Below, one piece after another: positions 24,480 through 31,808 of a stretch of DNA of 64,000 nucleotides. The translations under genes were made by a program, and so were the position numbers. The number at the start of each line of letters is the position of its first letter. The first letter of the stretch is position 1. Source of the DNA: Hymenobacter actinosclerus (GTDB lineage Bacteria; Bacteroidota; Bacteroidia; Cytophagales; Hymenobacteraceae); contig NZ_FOHS01000004.1 of assembly GCF_900111515.1 (NCBI RefSeq), forward strand, positions 124,001 to 188,000, read 5' to 3'. The notes beneath the pieces were generated by a model. It ran no database searches. It was not told the origin of the DNA and was given only the letters and a program-made list of their open reading frames with translations.

Positions 24480-24713
24480 CTACCGCCGAAACAGGGCCGC
24501 CTCTTCGGCCGGCAGTACCGCGCGGGTGGCCTGCGGGCCCTGCGAATCGTGCAGTAATACCACCGTCCCGGCTGAATCGGTGGGGACGTACTCGGAGGGC
24601 TGCGCGGCTACTATGCCGGTTGGCTGGGCCGCCAGGGCCAGGCGGCTGGTCTGGCAGCCGGCCAGCGAAGAAACAGCAACACCAGCGAGCAGCAACAGGC
24701 GGAACGAACGCAT
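24480..24713 (-). CDS. Small lipoprotein (77 aa)
   Basis: The signal peptide ends in the lipobox SLAGC (Cys20), so the mature lipoprotein has 58 residues (QTSRLALAAQPTGIVAAQ...) with no recognisable domain. A TACCTTTG box lies 28 bases upstream and a terminator follows, so it appears to be a single-gene unit. It is the third of three neighbouring lipoprotein genes. Function unknown. Confidence 0.7.
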   Translation of the reverse strand: MRSFRLLLLAGVAVSSLAGCQTSRLALAAQPTGIVAAQPSEYVPTDSAGTVVLLHDSQGPQATRAVLPAEEAALFRR

Positions 24714-24741
24714 AACAATACTATTGGGGGAGGAATCGAAA

Positions 24742-24749
24742 CAAAGGTA
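24742..24749 (-). promoter_or_regulatory. -7 box of the 77-aa lipoprotein gene
   Basis: Reverse-strand TACCTTTG, exact match to TAnnTTTG, 28 bases before the start codon. Confidence 0.55.
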
Positions 24750-24868
24750 CCGGCCCGCTCAGGCTGCGCGCCGGCTTCTTCGTCCAACCTTTGGTTGTGC
24801 ACTGCCAGTTCCGGCAAATCGTCGGCGGCGACTTGGCCCACCCGCCGGGTGGCCTGCCCGCCACGACG

Positions 24869-24900
24869 AACGGCCCGCCAGAGGGCGGGCCGTTCGGTTT
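24869..24900. terminator. Hairpin terminator downstream of rocD
   Basis: Stem AACGGCCCGCC / GGCGGGCCGTT with a 4-base loop. T-run (CGGTTTTA) is on the forward side; it lies just past the rocD stop and probably ends that transcript. Confidence 0.65.
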
Positions 24901-24924
24901 TATCAATCCGGGTTCTTTCCGAGG

Positions 24925-26193
24925 TTAGAAAGCCAGAATTACTTCCTCAATCACGTCGCAGGCCTCGTGGAGCTGCTCCTCATTGATGACCAGCGGCGGG
25001 GCGAAGCGGATGATGTCGCCGTGGGTGGGCTTGGCCAGCACGCCGCGCTCCATCAAACTCACGCACACGTCCCAGGCGGTGCGGCCGTCGACGGCGGGCG
25101 TAATCACCACGGCGTTCAGCAGGCCCTTGCCGCGCACCAGCTGCACCACTTCGGGGCGCTTGGCCTGCACCTGGCGCATCCGCTCGCGGAATACCTCGCC
25201 CAGTGCGCGGGCGTTTTCGGTCAGCTTTTCATCAATCAGCACGTCCAGCGCGGCGCGCATCACCACGGCCGCCAGCGGGTTGCCACCGAACGTAGAGCCG
25301 TGCTGGCCGGGCTGAATGGTGAGCATGATTTCGTTGCGGGCCAGCACCGCCGACACCGGCAGCACGCCCCCGCTCAGGGCCTTGCCCAGAATCAGAATAT
25401 CGGGCTGCACGTCCTCGTAGTACACGGCCAGCAGCTCGCCGGTGCGGCCCAGGCCGGTCTGGATTTCGTCGGCAATAAACAGCACGTTGTGCTCGCGGCA
25501 CAGCGCGGCGGCCTTGCGCAGGTAGCCTTCCGAGGGCACCATCACGCCGGCCTCGCCCTGGATGGGCTCCACCATGAAGGCGCACACCTGCGGGTCTTGC
25601 AGGGCCTCGGCCAGCGAATCGAGGTCGTTGTAGGGCACTACCTCGTAGCCGGGCACGTAGGGGCCGAAGCCGGTGGTCGAGTCGGGGTCGGTGCTGAAGG
25701 AGATGATGCCGGTGGTGCGGCCGTGGAAGTTGTGCTCGGCCACCAGAATGCGGGCCTGGTTGGGGGCAATGCCCTTCTCCTGGTAGCCCCACTTGCGGGC
25801 CAGCTTGAGGGCGGTTTCCACGGCCTCGGCGCCCGAGTTCATCAGCAGGGCCTTATCATACTTGAACAGCTCGCAGAGCTGCTTTTCGGCCGGGCCGAGC
25901 TGGTCGTTGAAAAAGGCGCGGCTCGTGAGCGTGAGGCGCTGGGACTGCTCGGTGAGGGCCCCGATGATGCGCGGGTGGCAGTGGCCCTGGTTCACGGCCG
26001 AGTAGGCCGACAGGAAATCGAAGTAGTGCTTGCCCTCCACGTCCCACAAATGCACGCCTTCGCCCCGGCTCAGCACCACGGGCAGCGGGTGGTAGTTGTG
26101 GGCCCCGTACTGGTCTTCCAGCGCCATAATTTCCTGGCTGCGGGTCTGGTCGGTGGCGGTTTGGGCGGCGGTAGGGTGGGTGGTGGCGGACAT
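24925..26193 (-). CDS. rocD: Ornithine--oxo-acid transaminase
   Basis: A 422-residue class III PLP aminotransferase that moves the delta-amino group of ornithine to 2-oxoglutarate, giving glutamate semialdehyde for proline or arginine metabolism. PLP-binding features are clear: [23 protein letters not shown] and the Schiff-base Lys271 in [39 protein letters not shown] matches ornithine aminotransferases rather than acetylornithine or GABA enzymes. The ATG at 26193 follows a TAACTTTG box by 30 bases. No linked arginine or proline genes are seen. Confidence 0.92.
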   Translation of the reverse strand: MSATTHPTAAQTATDQTRSQEIMALEDQYGAHNYHPLPVVLSRGEGVHLWDVEGKHYFDFLSAYSAVNQGHCHPRIIGALTEQSQRLTLTSRAFFNDQLGPAEKQLCELFKYDKALLMNSGAEAVETALKLARKWGYQEKGIAPNQARILVAEHNFHGRTTGIISFSTDPDSTTGFGPYVPGYEVVPYNDLDSLAEALQDPQVCAFMVEPIQGEAGVMVPSEGYLRKAAALCREHNVLFIADEIQTGLGRTGELLAVYYEDVQPDILILGKALSGGVLPVSAVLARNEIMLTIQPGQHGSTFGGNPLAAVVMRAALDVLIDEKLTENARALGEVFRERMRQVQAKRPEVVQLVRGKGLLNAVVITPAVDGRTAWDVCVSLMERGVLAKPTHGDIIRFAPPLVINEEQLHEACDVIEEVILAF

Positions 26194-26223
26194 AAGCAGA
26201 ACGATGTTAAAGGGTGGTATGCC

Positions 26224-26231
26224 CAAAGTTA
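26224..26231 (-). promoter_or_regulatory. -7 box of rocD
   Basis: Reverse-strand TAACTTTG, exact match to TAnnTTTG, 30 bases before the rocD start. Confidence 0.55.
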
Positions 26232-26257
26232 CGGAAAACCCGCCGAGCCGCCCCGGC

Positions 26258-26749
26258 TCAGTTTTGCAGCGAGTCGATGAGCTTGCCCACGAAATTGCCC
26301 TCCTCGCCACCCTCGGCCGTGGTGATGGTCCAGTCGAGCACCGCCGACTCGGGGAACGAAATGACCTGGCCGGACTGGTACTGCCGCACCAGATTCAGCT
26401 CATTGCTGATGCGGCCTTCCACCGTGGCGCCCTGCCACGCCTGCACCCGCACAAAAACCTGTTCGTACTGGCCATCAGCATCGAAGAGGCGGGTAGTCAG
26501 GTAGCACACCTGGCCCGCGGGCAGGCCGGCTACGAAGCGTTTTTTGGCCGCGGGCAGCGTCTTGCGGGCCTGCTTCACGGCCGGGGCAATCAGCTTGTTG
26601 AACGCCCGTAGCGACTGCTCCGCATCGGTGCCGGTTAGCAGCAGGGGCTGGTCGGTAGGAGCGGCGGCGGGGGCTTGGCCGCGAACCGTGAGGGGCAGGG
26701 CCAGGGGCAGCAGAACCAGCAGCAGAGCGCTTGGGCGAAAGGCAGGCAT
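26258..26749 (-). CDS. DUF2314-like secreted protein
   Basis: A 163-residue protein with a signal peptide (cleavage near VRGQ, about residue 25). The second half, with [45 protein letters not shown], has the pattern of DUF2314 domains: a small beta barrel in which a G-x-hydrophobic turn precedes a closing Asp-Trp. The N-terminal part ([26 protein letters not shown]) is helical. The role of this domain is not known. It is upstream of rocD on the same strand and divergent from ridA. Confidence 0.7.
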   Translation of the reverse strand: MPAFRPSALLLVLLPLALPLTVRGQAPAAAPTDQPLLLTGTDAEQSLRAFNKLIAPAVKQARKTLPAAKKRFVAGLPAGQVCYLTTRLFDADGQYEQVFVRVQAWQGATVEGRISNELNLVRQYQSGQVISFPESAVLDWTITTAEGGEEGNFVGKLIDSLQN

Positions 26750-26814
26750 AAAACGGGGCCGGGGAAAGGGCCAAGCGGTGTTGCCCGGCCAGGGCAAGAT
26801 ACATTGGCAGGCCG

Positions 26815-26822
26815 TACCTTTG
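26815..26822 (+). promoter_or_regulatory. -7 box of ridA, four bases before the start codon
   Basis: TACCTTTG exactly matches TAnnTTTG and is separated from the ATG by ATTT only. With the usual start point about five to seven bases after the box, the mRNA would be leaderless or nearly so. Confidence 0.6.
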
Positions 26823-26826
26823 ATTT

Positions 26827-27216
26827 ATGCAAGCTATTCATCATCCGGACGCGCCCGCCGCCGTGGGGCCCTACGCCCAGGCTATCGAGGCCAACGGTTT
26901 CGTGTTCTGCTCGGGCCAGACGCCCATAGTACCCGCCTCGGGCAAAGTGGAAGCCCTGACCATCGAAGACCAGACCCGCCAGGTGCTGGCCAACCTGGCC
27001 ACCGTGCTGTCGGCCCGCGGCCTGGGCTTGGCCGATATCGTAAAAACGACGGTTTTTATGAAGAACTTCGCCGATTTCCAGCGCATGAACGGCGTGTACG
27101 CCGAGCAGTTCGGTGCGCACCGCCCGGCCCGCAGCACTGTGGAGGTGTCGCGGCTGCCGCTCGATGCGCTGGTGGAAATTGAGTGCGTGGCCCTGCTGCC
27201 ACCGGCCGGCCAATGA
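26827..27216 (+). CDS. ridA: RidA family enamine/imine deaminase
   Basis: A 129-residue member of the RidA (YjgF/YER057c) family, which hydrolyses reactive 2-aminoacrylate and related enamines made by PLP enzymes. The family start (APAAVGPYAQAI), the FCSGQTP strand and the C-terminal arginine region (RPARSTVEVSRLP) followed by VEIECVALL are all present. The arginine that binds the substrate carboxylate is expected in RSTVEV. Length is typical. The start is fixed by homology, which makes the four-base gap to the -7 box notable. It overlaps the next gene by four bases. Confidence 0.95.
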   Translation: MQAIHHPDAPAAVGPYAQAIEANGFVFCSGQTPIVPASGKVEALTIEDQTRQVLANLATVLSARGLGLADIVKTTVFMKNFADFQRMNGVYAEQFGAHRPARSTVEVSRLPLDALVEIECVALLPPAGQ

Positions 27217-27413
27217 GCGCCGCCCGCCTGGCCGCGTTCCTGACCAAGCCCCTGCTGCCCGGCGACTTTTACCTCACGCCCGAGGGCTACATGGTGTTCA
27301 CCGAGCAGTACCACCGCCGCCGGGGCTTCTGCTGCGGCAACGGCTGCCGGCACTGCCCCTGGCAGGGCGCGAAGGGCGAAAAGGCGGGCCCGAACAAGAA
27401 ATCCGGCGGCTAA
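27213..27413 (+). CDS. DUF5522 family protein
   Basis: A 66-residue protein whose ATG overlaps the ridA stop (ATGA), implying translational coupling. The core FTEQYHRRRGFCCGNGCRHCPW contains four clustered cysteines and a His, which looks like a metal-binding or Fe-S site, and is characteristic of the DUF5522 family of short bacterial proteins. The basic C-terminal tail (KGEKAGPNKKSGG) is loose. Function unknown. Confidence 0.85.
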   Translation: MSAARLAAFLTKPLLPGDFYLTPEGYMVFTEQYHRRRGFCCGNGCRHCPWQGAKGEKAGPNKKSGG

Positions 27414-27437
27414 TCCGCTATTTTTCAGGCCGCGGGT

Positions 27438-27467
27438 TTTGTTCCTGCCGGAATATTCCGATCTTTG
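27438..27467 (+). promoter_or_regulatory. Promoter of rpmB
   Basis: TTTG (27438-27441), 18 bases, then GATCTTTG (27460-27467), one change from TAnnTTTG. It lies 43 bases before the rpmB ATG. Confidence 0.6.
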
Positions 27468-27510
27468 CGGCCCTGTTTTTCCGAATTGAAACCACTAAGT
27501 TCCTGATATC

Positions 27511-27750
27511 ATGGCCCGAGTTTGTGATCTGACCGGCAAGCGTACCCGCGTAGGCAACAACGTTTCGCACGCCAACAACAAAACCAAGCGCAAGTTCTAC
27601 CCGAACCTGCAAAAGAAGCGTTTCTACATCCCCGAGCAGGATGCCTGGGTTACCCTGAAAGTAGCTACCAGCACCATCCGCACCATCAACAAGAACGGCA
27701 TCATGGCCGTCCTCAAGAAGGCCAAGGAGCAGGGCTTCATCACCTACTAG
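27511..27750 (+). CDS. rpmB: 50S ribosomal protein bL28
   Basis: The 79-residue basic protein matches bL28 over its full length ([39 protein letters not shown]). It binds 23S rRNA near the E site of the large subunit. In many Bacteroidota rpmB is followed directly by rpmG, a DUF4295 gene and ftsY; here it stands alone about 14.5 kb away from that cluster. Its own promoter precedes it and a strong hairpin follows. Confidence 0.97.
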   Translation: MARVCDLTGKRTRVGNNVSHANNKTKRKFYPNLQKKRFYIPEQDAWVTLKVATSTIRTINKNGIMAVLKKAKEQGFITY

Positions 27751-27792
27751 CTTTCCTGTTTCTCTGCACAGAGAAATAAGCTGACTGGTTAG

Positions 27793-27855
27793 CACAAAGC
27801 TTCCGCGGCGGGTCCCGATTGACTTTCAATCCGGCCCCGCCGCGGAAGCTTTGTG
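27793..27855. terminator. Long hairpin downstream of rpmB
   Basis: Arms CACAAAGCTTCCGCGGCGGG / CCCGCCGCGGAAGCTTTGTG form a near-perfect 20-bp stem with a loop of about 23 bases. No T-run follows, so terminator function is a guess; it may be another palindromic element. Confidence 0.6.
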
Positions 27856-28009
27856 TCGTTGCGGGTAGAAGGTTGCCGCCAGTTGCCGGCCCGGCCCGGG
27901 CGGTTGCGGGCTGGCCGGGCCGCCCGGGCTTGTCCAATCGGGCCGAAACCGTAACTTCCGGCCCCGCTGCCGCACTGGGCGTCGGCGGCTTGTCTGCTCC
28001 TTGGCCCTT

Positions 28010-29656
28010 ATGCCCGCTATCTGCTTTCCTTCGCGTTTGAAGCCGCTGTGCCTGGCGGCCGGTTTGCTGCTGGCCGCCGGCCCGGCTTTCGCCCAGTCAG
28101 CCCCGGCGGTTAGCGCCGCGCCAGCCGCCGGGGGCCTCAGTCCGGCCTTCCATAAGCAGCGGCGTGAGCTGCTGCGGCAGGCGCTGCCGCCGGGCGCCGT
28201 GGCCGTGCTGTTTGCCGCGCCCGTGCGCAACCGCGCCAACGACGTCGACTACATCTACCACCAGAACCCCGACTTCTACTACCTCACCGGCTACCAGGAG
28301 CCCGAGGCGGTGCTGGTGCTGTTCAAAGAGCCGCAAACCGTGAGCGGCCAGCCGGGCATTACCGAGGCCCTGTTCGTGCAGCCCCGCGACCCCCGGCGCG
28401 AGCAGTGGACCGGCCGCCGCTTGGGCGCCGAGGGCGCGAAAAAGCAGCTGCAACTCCAGTTCGCGGCCGACAACCAGGAGTTCGCCAAAGCCGGCATCAA
28501 GTGGGCCGGTTTCAGCAGCGTGCAGTTTCTGGACCTGCCCGCCGATGTGCGCGACAACCCCGCCGACCCGGCCGACCTGTTCGACCTGGTAGCCACGTTC
28601 CGCCAGCAGGCCGCCGTGCCGGCCGATTTCAACCCCCGGCAGGAGGCCCTCTACCAAGCCATGCAACAGGGCGCTGCCAGCCCCGACCGGCTGAAGCCTT
28701 ACCTGGAAAACCTGAGCCGGCAGCAGCCCACCGTCGCGCAGGACGCCTACGTGCAGCGCTACCTGAAAGCCACCACTGAGGCCGAGCAGCGGCAGGCGCT
28801 GGCCGCCCGGTCCGTGCCGCGCTTCACGGCCCAGGCCCTCAACGGGGCCCTCAGCGAGCTGCGGGCCGTGAAAACACCCGAGGAGCTGGCCCTGCTCCGG
28901 CGGGCCGTGCGCATCAGCGCCGTGGGGCAGCAGGAGGTGATGAAGGCGGCCCACGCCGGCCTGGGCGAGCGGGAGTTGCAGGGCATCCACGAGTTTGTGT
29001 ACCGCAAGTACGACGCCGAGTTCGAGGGCTACCCCAGCATTGTGGGCGCCGGCGCCAACGGCTGCATTCTGCACTACGAAACCAACAACAAGCCCCTGGT
29101 GGGCAACGAGTTGGTACTCATGGACTGCGGCGCCGAGTACCGCGGCTACTCGGCCGACGTGACGCGCACCATTCCGCCCAGCGGCAAGTTCAGCCCCGCC
29201 CAGCGCCAGATTTACGAGCTGGTGCTGGCCGCCCAGGACGCCGGTTTCGCCGCCACCAAGCCCGGCGCGCCCTTCCAGGCCCCCGACCAGGCCGCCCGGA
29301 AAGTGGTAACCGAAGGCCTGCTCAAGCTCGGCATTATCAAGCAGGCCGAGGAAGCCCGCCGCTACTTCCCGCACGGCACCAGCCACTACCTGGGCCTCGA
29401 TGTGCACGACCGGGGCAGCTACGGCCCGCTGGCGGCCGGCAACGTCATAACCGTCGAGCCCGGCATCTACATCCCCGAGGGCAGCCCCTGCGACCCGAAG
29501 TGGTGGAACATCGGCGTGCGCATCGAAGACGACCTGCTCATCACGCCCACCGGCTACGAAAACCTCTCGCGCGAAGCCCCCCGCACCGTGGCCGACATCG
29601 AGGCACTAATGGCCCAGCCGAGTGCTTTGGACGGATTTAAGCTGCCCAAGCTATAA
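28010..29656 (+). CDS. Xaa-Pro aminopeptidase (M24B), secreted
   Basis: A 548-residue metallopeptidase that removes an N-terminal residue next to proline. Signal peptide MPAICFPSRLKPLCLAAGLLLAAGPAFAQ is cut in two by a charged start, but cleavage after AFAQ is likely. An N-terminal AMP-N domain (NPDFYYLTGYQEPEAVLVL) precedes the pita-bread catalytic domain with metal ligands in LMDCGAEYRGYSADVTRTIP, PHGTSHYLGLDVHD, VEPGIYIPEG and NIGVRIEDDLLI. The long insertion at about 170-260 is not usual for the smallest family members. The ATG at 28010 is preferred over an earlier TTG. Confidence 0.9.
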   Translation: MPAICFPSRLKPLCLAAGLLLAAGPAFAQSAPAVSAAPAAGGLSPAFHKQRRELLRQALPPGAVAVLFAAPVRNRANDVDYIYHQNPDFYYLTGYQEPEAVLVLFKEPQTVSGQPGITEALFVQPRDPRREQWTGRRLGAEGAKKQLQLQFAADNQEFAKAGIKWAGFSSVQFLDLPADVRDNPADPADLFDLVATFRQQAAVPADFNPRQEALYQAMQQGAASPDRLKPYLENLSRQQPTVAQDAYVQRYLKATTEAEQRQALAARSVPRFTAQALNGALSELRAVKTPEELALLRRAVRISAVGQQEVMKAAHAGLGERELQGIHEFVYRKYDAEFEGYPSIVGAGANGCILHYETNNKPLVGNELVLMDCGAEYRGYSADVTRTIPPSGKFSPAQRQIYELVLAAQDAGFAATKPGAPFQAPDQAARKVVTEGLLKLGIIKQAEEARRYFPHGTSHYLGLDVHDRGSYGPLAAGNVITVEPGIYIPEGSPCDPKWWNIGVRIEDDLLITPTGYENLSREAPRTVADIEALMAQPSALDGFKLPKL

Positions 29657-29702
29657 GCTCCCGAAGCGGCTAAAAGCTTCGGGAAGGCCGCTGCCATGCC
29701 CG

Positions 29703-30131
29703 CTACTCGCCGCGCAGTTGGGCAGCGTACTGCTCGGGCAGCAGGCGCAGCTTGCGGGTGTTGTAGTCGAAGCAGAGCATGCCGGTTTTGGCCCGGGCAA
29801 TTTCGCGGCCGGTGGTGGTGGCCACGGCGTACACCAGGTCGAAGCCGTACTTGCTGAGGTCGTCGGCGGCCATCTGGATGCGCAGCACGTCGCCGTGAAA
29901 GCCTTCGCCCTTGTACTCGATGGCCACGTCGGCCATGATGTGGCCCAGGCCGGTAGCGGCGTCGAATTCAGGCTGGCCGAGGTGGGCCAGGAACTGCACC
30001 CGGGCCTCGTGCAGCAAGCTCAGCAGCGCGTCGTTGCCGAGGTGGGCGCCGTAGTTGAGGTCGGTGATGCGGATGGGCAGCTCGACGGTGAACAGGAATT
30101 TTTCGGGCAGATGGACCTTGACGCGGGGCAT
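29703..30131 (-). CDS. Acyl-CoA thioesterase (4HBT hotdog fold)
   Basis: A 142-residue hotdog protein. The pattern ITDLNYGAHLGNDALLSLLHEARVQFLAHLG matches the 4-hydroxybenzoyl-CoA thioesterase group, with the catalytic Asp or Glu expected around DLNYGAHLGN, and VAIEYKGEGFHGDVLRI forms the next strand. It probably hydrolyses acyl-CoA in the cytoplasm. Monocistronic; the region upstream holds palindromic element copy 6. Confidence 0.85.
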   Translation of the reverse strand: MPRVKVHLPEKFLFTVELPIRITDLNYGAHLGNDALLSLLHEARVQFLAHLGQPEFDAATGLGHIMADVAIEYKGEGFHGDVLRIQMAADDLSKYGFDLVYAVATTTGREIARAKTGMLCFDYNTRKLRLLPEQYAAQLRGE

Positions 30132-30179
30132 GGGTTTTGGTGCTTGGTTGTTGCAGTGCTTGGTTTACGGTAAAGGAAC

Positions 30180-30459
30180 GTCATTCTGAGCGAAGGCGCA
30201 GCCGCAGCCGAAGAATCTCGCGGGCCAAAGTAATCCTGACTTTAGGAGTTAGTGCAGTTTTTGAATTCGTGGAACGGGCTGTAGAGACGCGACCCATCGC
30301 GTCTCCGCGTTGAACGACCCGCCCAGCGCGGCCTCAGCAACATCAGCAACGCCGAGACGCGATGGGTCGCGTCTCTACAGCCCGTTCAGCAACCTGAAAT
30401 TTGCTTTAGCATTGCCCGCGAGATTCTTCGGCTCCGGCTGCGCCTTCGCTCAGAATGAC
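30180..30459. repeat. Palindromic element, GTCAT family, copy 6, split by a second element
   Basis: The outer arms are GTCATTCTGAGCGAAGGCGC...GAAGAATCTCGCGGGC and its near-complement ending GCTCAGAATGAC. Between them, in place of the usual short centre, sits a 116-base element of the GTAGAGACGC family (30272-30387). The structure is that of one mobile palindrome inserted into another. Confidence 0.85.
30272..30387. repeat. Palindromic element, GTAGAGACGC family, copy 1
   Basis: Arms GAACGGGCTGTAGAGACGCGACCC.. and its complement ..GTCGCGTCTCTACAGCCCGTTC, with GAGACGCGATGGGTCGCG inside. A GTTGAAC motif lies next to the left inner arm, as in copy 2. Confidence 0.85.
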
Positions 30460-30498
30460 GTTCCTTTATCTTCTCCACAATCATCAACCACCAATCCC

Positions 30499-31179
30499 AT
30501 GCACCCCGACGTGCAACTCCGCGCCACCGCCGACGGCTCCGGCACGCTCTACGTGCCCGCTCTCGATGAGCACTACCACAGCACCCACGGGGCCGTGCAG
30601 GAAGCCCGCCACGTGTACCTGGGAGCCGGTCTGGAGCCGGCGCTGGCCGCGGCCACCGGCCCGGTGTGCGTGCTGGAAGTGGGTTTCGGCACCGGCCTGA
30701 ACGCGCTGCTGACGCTGGAGCGCAGCCGCACGGCCCCGGTGCCCATCGCCTACGATACCGTGGAAAAACACCCGCTGCCCTGGGAGCTGGTGCGCGAGCT
30801 GGCCACGGCTCCCGAGTTGCAGGTGCCGCCGCTACCCGCGTTTCGGCAGCAGCTGCACGAGGCGGTTTGGGAGCAGCCGGTGGTTCTGGCGCCCACGTTC
30901 ACGCTGCGCAAACTGGCCGGCGAGTTGCAGCACTTGGCGCTGGAAGCCGCGGCCTACCAGGTTATCTACTTCGATGCCTTCGCCCCCGACAAGCAGCCCG
31001 ACATGTGGACCGACGCCGTGTTCGGGCAGCTGTACGCAGCCGCCGCGCCGGGCGGCTGCCTGGTAAGCTACTGCGCTAAAGGCAGTTTCAAGCGCAGCCT
31101 GCGGGCCACGGGCTGGCAGGTGGAGGCCATCCCCGGCCCGCCCGGCAAGCGCGAGATGACGCGGGCGTGGAAGCGGTAG
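30499..31179 (+). CDS. mnmD: tRNA (5-methylaminomethyl-2-thiouridine)(34)-methyltransferase MnmD
   Basis: A 226-residue Rossmann methyltransferase equal to the MnmD half of MnmC. It methylates 5-aminomethyl groups on uridine 34 of certain tRNAs with S-adenosylmethionine. Motifs are YVPALDEHYHSTHGAVQEARHVYL at the N terminus, EVGFGTGLNALL (SAM binding) and IYFDAFAPDKQPDMW (catalytic region). The oxidase half of MnmC is absent, as is usual in Bacteroidota. The ATG at 30499 follows palindromic element copy 6 by 40 bases. Confidence 0.92.
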   Translation: MHPDVQLRATADGSGTLYVPALDEHYHSTHGAVQEARHVYLGAGLEPALAAATGPVCVLEVGFGTGLNALLTLERSRTAPVPIAYDTVEKHPLPWELVRELATAPELQVPPLPAFRQQLHEAVWEQPVVLAPTFTLRKLAGELQHLALEAAAYQVIYFDAFAPDKQPDMWTDAVFGQLYAAAAPGGCLVSYCAKGSFKRSLRATGWQVEAIPGPPGKREMTRAWKR

Positions 31180-31187
31180 AGCGCATT

Positions 31188-31631
31188 CTACTTAATCACC
31201 GGTCCTATCAAATCGGGTGGCATAAACTTCTCGCCCTTCAAGGCCAGCAGTAGCTTTTGTAGTGCCTGCTCGTTACTTAATTTATCTGTATAGGGCACAA
31301 TAAAGACATTTTGTGCCCCTGCATGCTCTGCTGAATCACGCAACGCTCTTTTCTCTACCTCGCACATACCGTCGCCCAAATCCACTGCGTACTGCACGAG
31401 AAAATCATAGGCTGGCTTGAGCCAGCGCGAACCTGAATCTGTTACTTCTTCAGCCACCGTTTTCAGATGCTCTTCAGCCGCATGAAAATCGGCAATGAGC
31501 ATTCTGTCAATGGAGAATTTACGATTGGATTCGCGATAAATTGTCCGGTTCTTCAGCAAGTCCGTTACCTCCATCGCGTTGGCATGCACTCGCACGTACA
31601 GCTTCTCTCTGGAAAAAAGAATGAAAGACAT
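31188..31631 (-). CDS. Stand-alone MreB-like (actin fold) fragment, conserved hypothetical
   Basis: The 147-residue protein looks like a shortened MreB. Its segment EVEKRALRDSAEHAGAQNVF (91-110) is nearly the MreB consensus found just before the EPMAAA strand, RMLIADFHAAEEHLKTV (43-59) matches the MreB phrase GVIADFEVTEAMLK, and KLYVRV (10-15) recalls an early MreB strand. It lacks the DLGTANT phosphate loop and everything C-terminal to about residue 150 of MreB, so it is unlikely to bind ATP or polymerise in the usual way. The gene is clearly more AT-rich than its neighbours, stands alone, and may have been transferred. MreB relationship is by eye. Confidence 0.6.
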   Translation of the reverse strand: MSFILFSREKLYVRVHANAMEVTDLLKNRTIYRESNRKFSIDRMLIADFHAAEEHLKTVAEEVTDSGSRWLKPAYDFLVQYAVDLGDGMCEVEKRALRDSAEHAGAQNVFIVPYTDKLSNEQALQKLLLALKGEKFMPPDLIGPVIK

Positions 31632-31808
31632 CTGTTTTGAATTTCTGAGTGGATTTCACCTTCTCGGCGACGTTGTAAAGCGAAGATAGTAGCCCGAATT
31701 CCAGGTTCTTTTTGATGAATTAAACTGGAGCTATAATCTCGTCGTTGCGGCCAATGCGCAACGTAATCAGCATGTAAGTCGGCCTACTCTGCGTAAGTTG
31801 CCGCCCTT

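Noticed and set aside
27793..27855. A third GTCAT-family element
   Set aside because: The arms have neither the GTCAT ends nor the inner GAAG-nATCT motif, so it is listed only as a hairpin downstream of rpmB.
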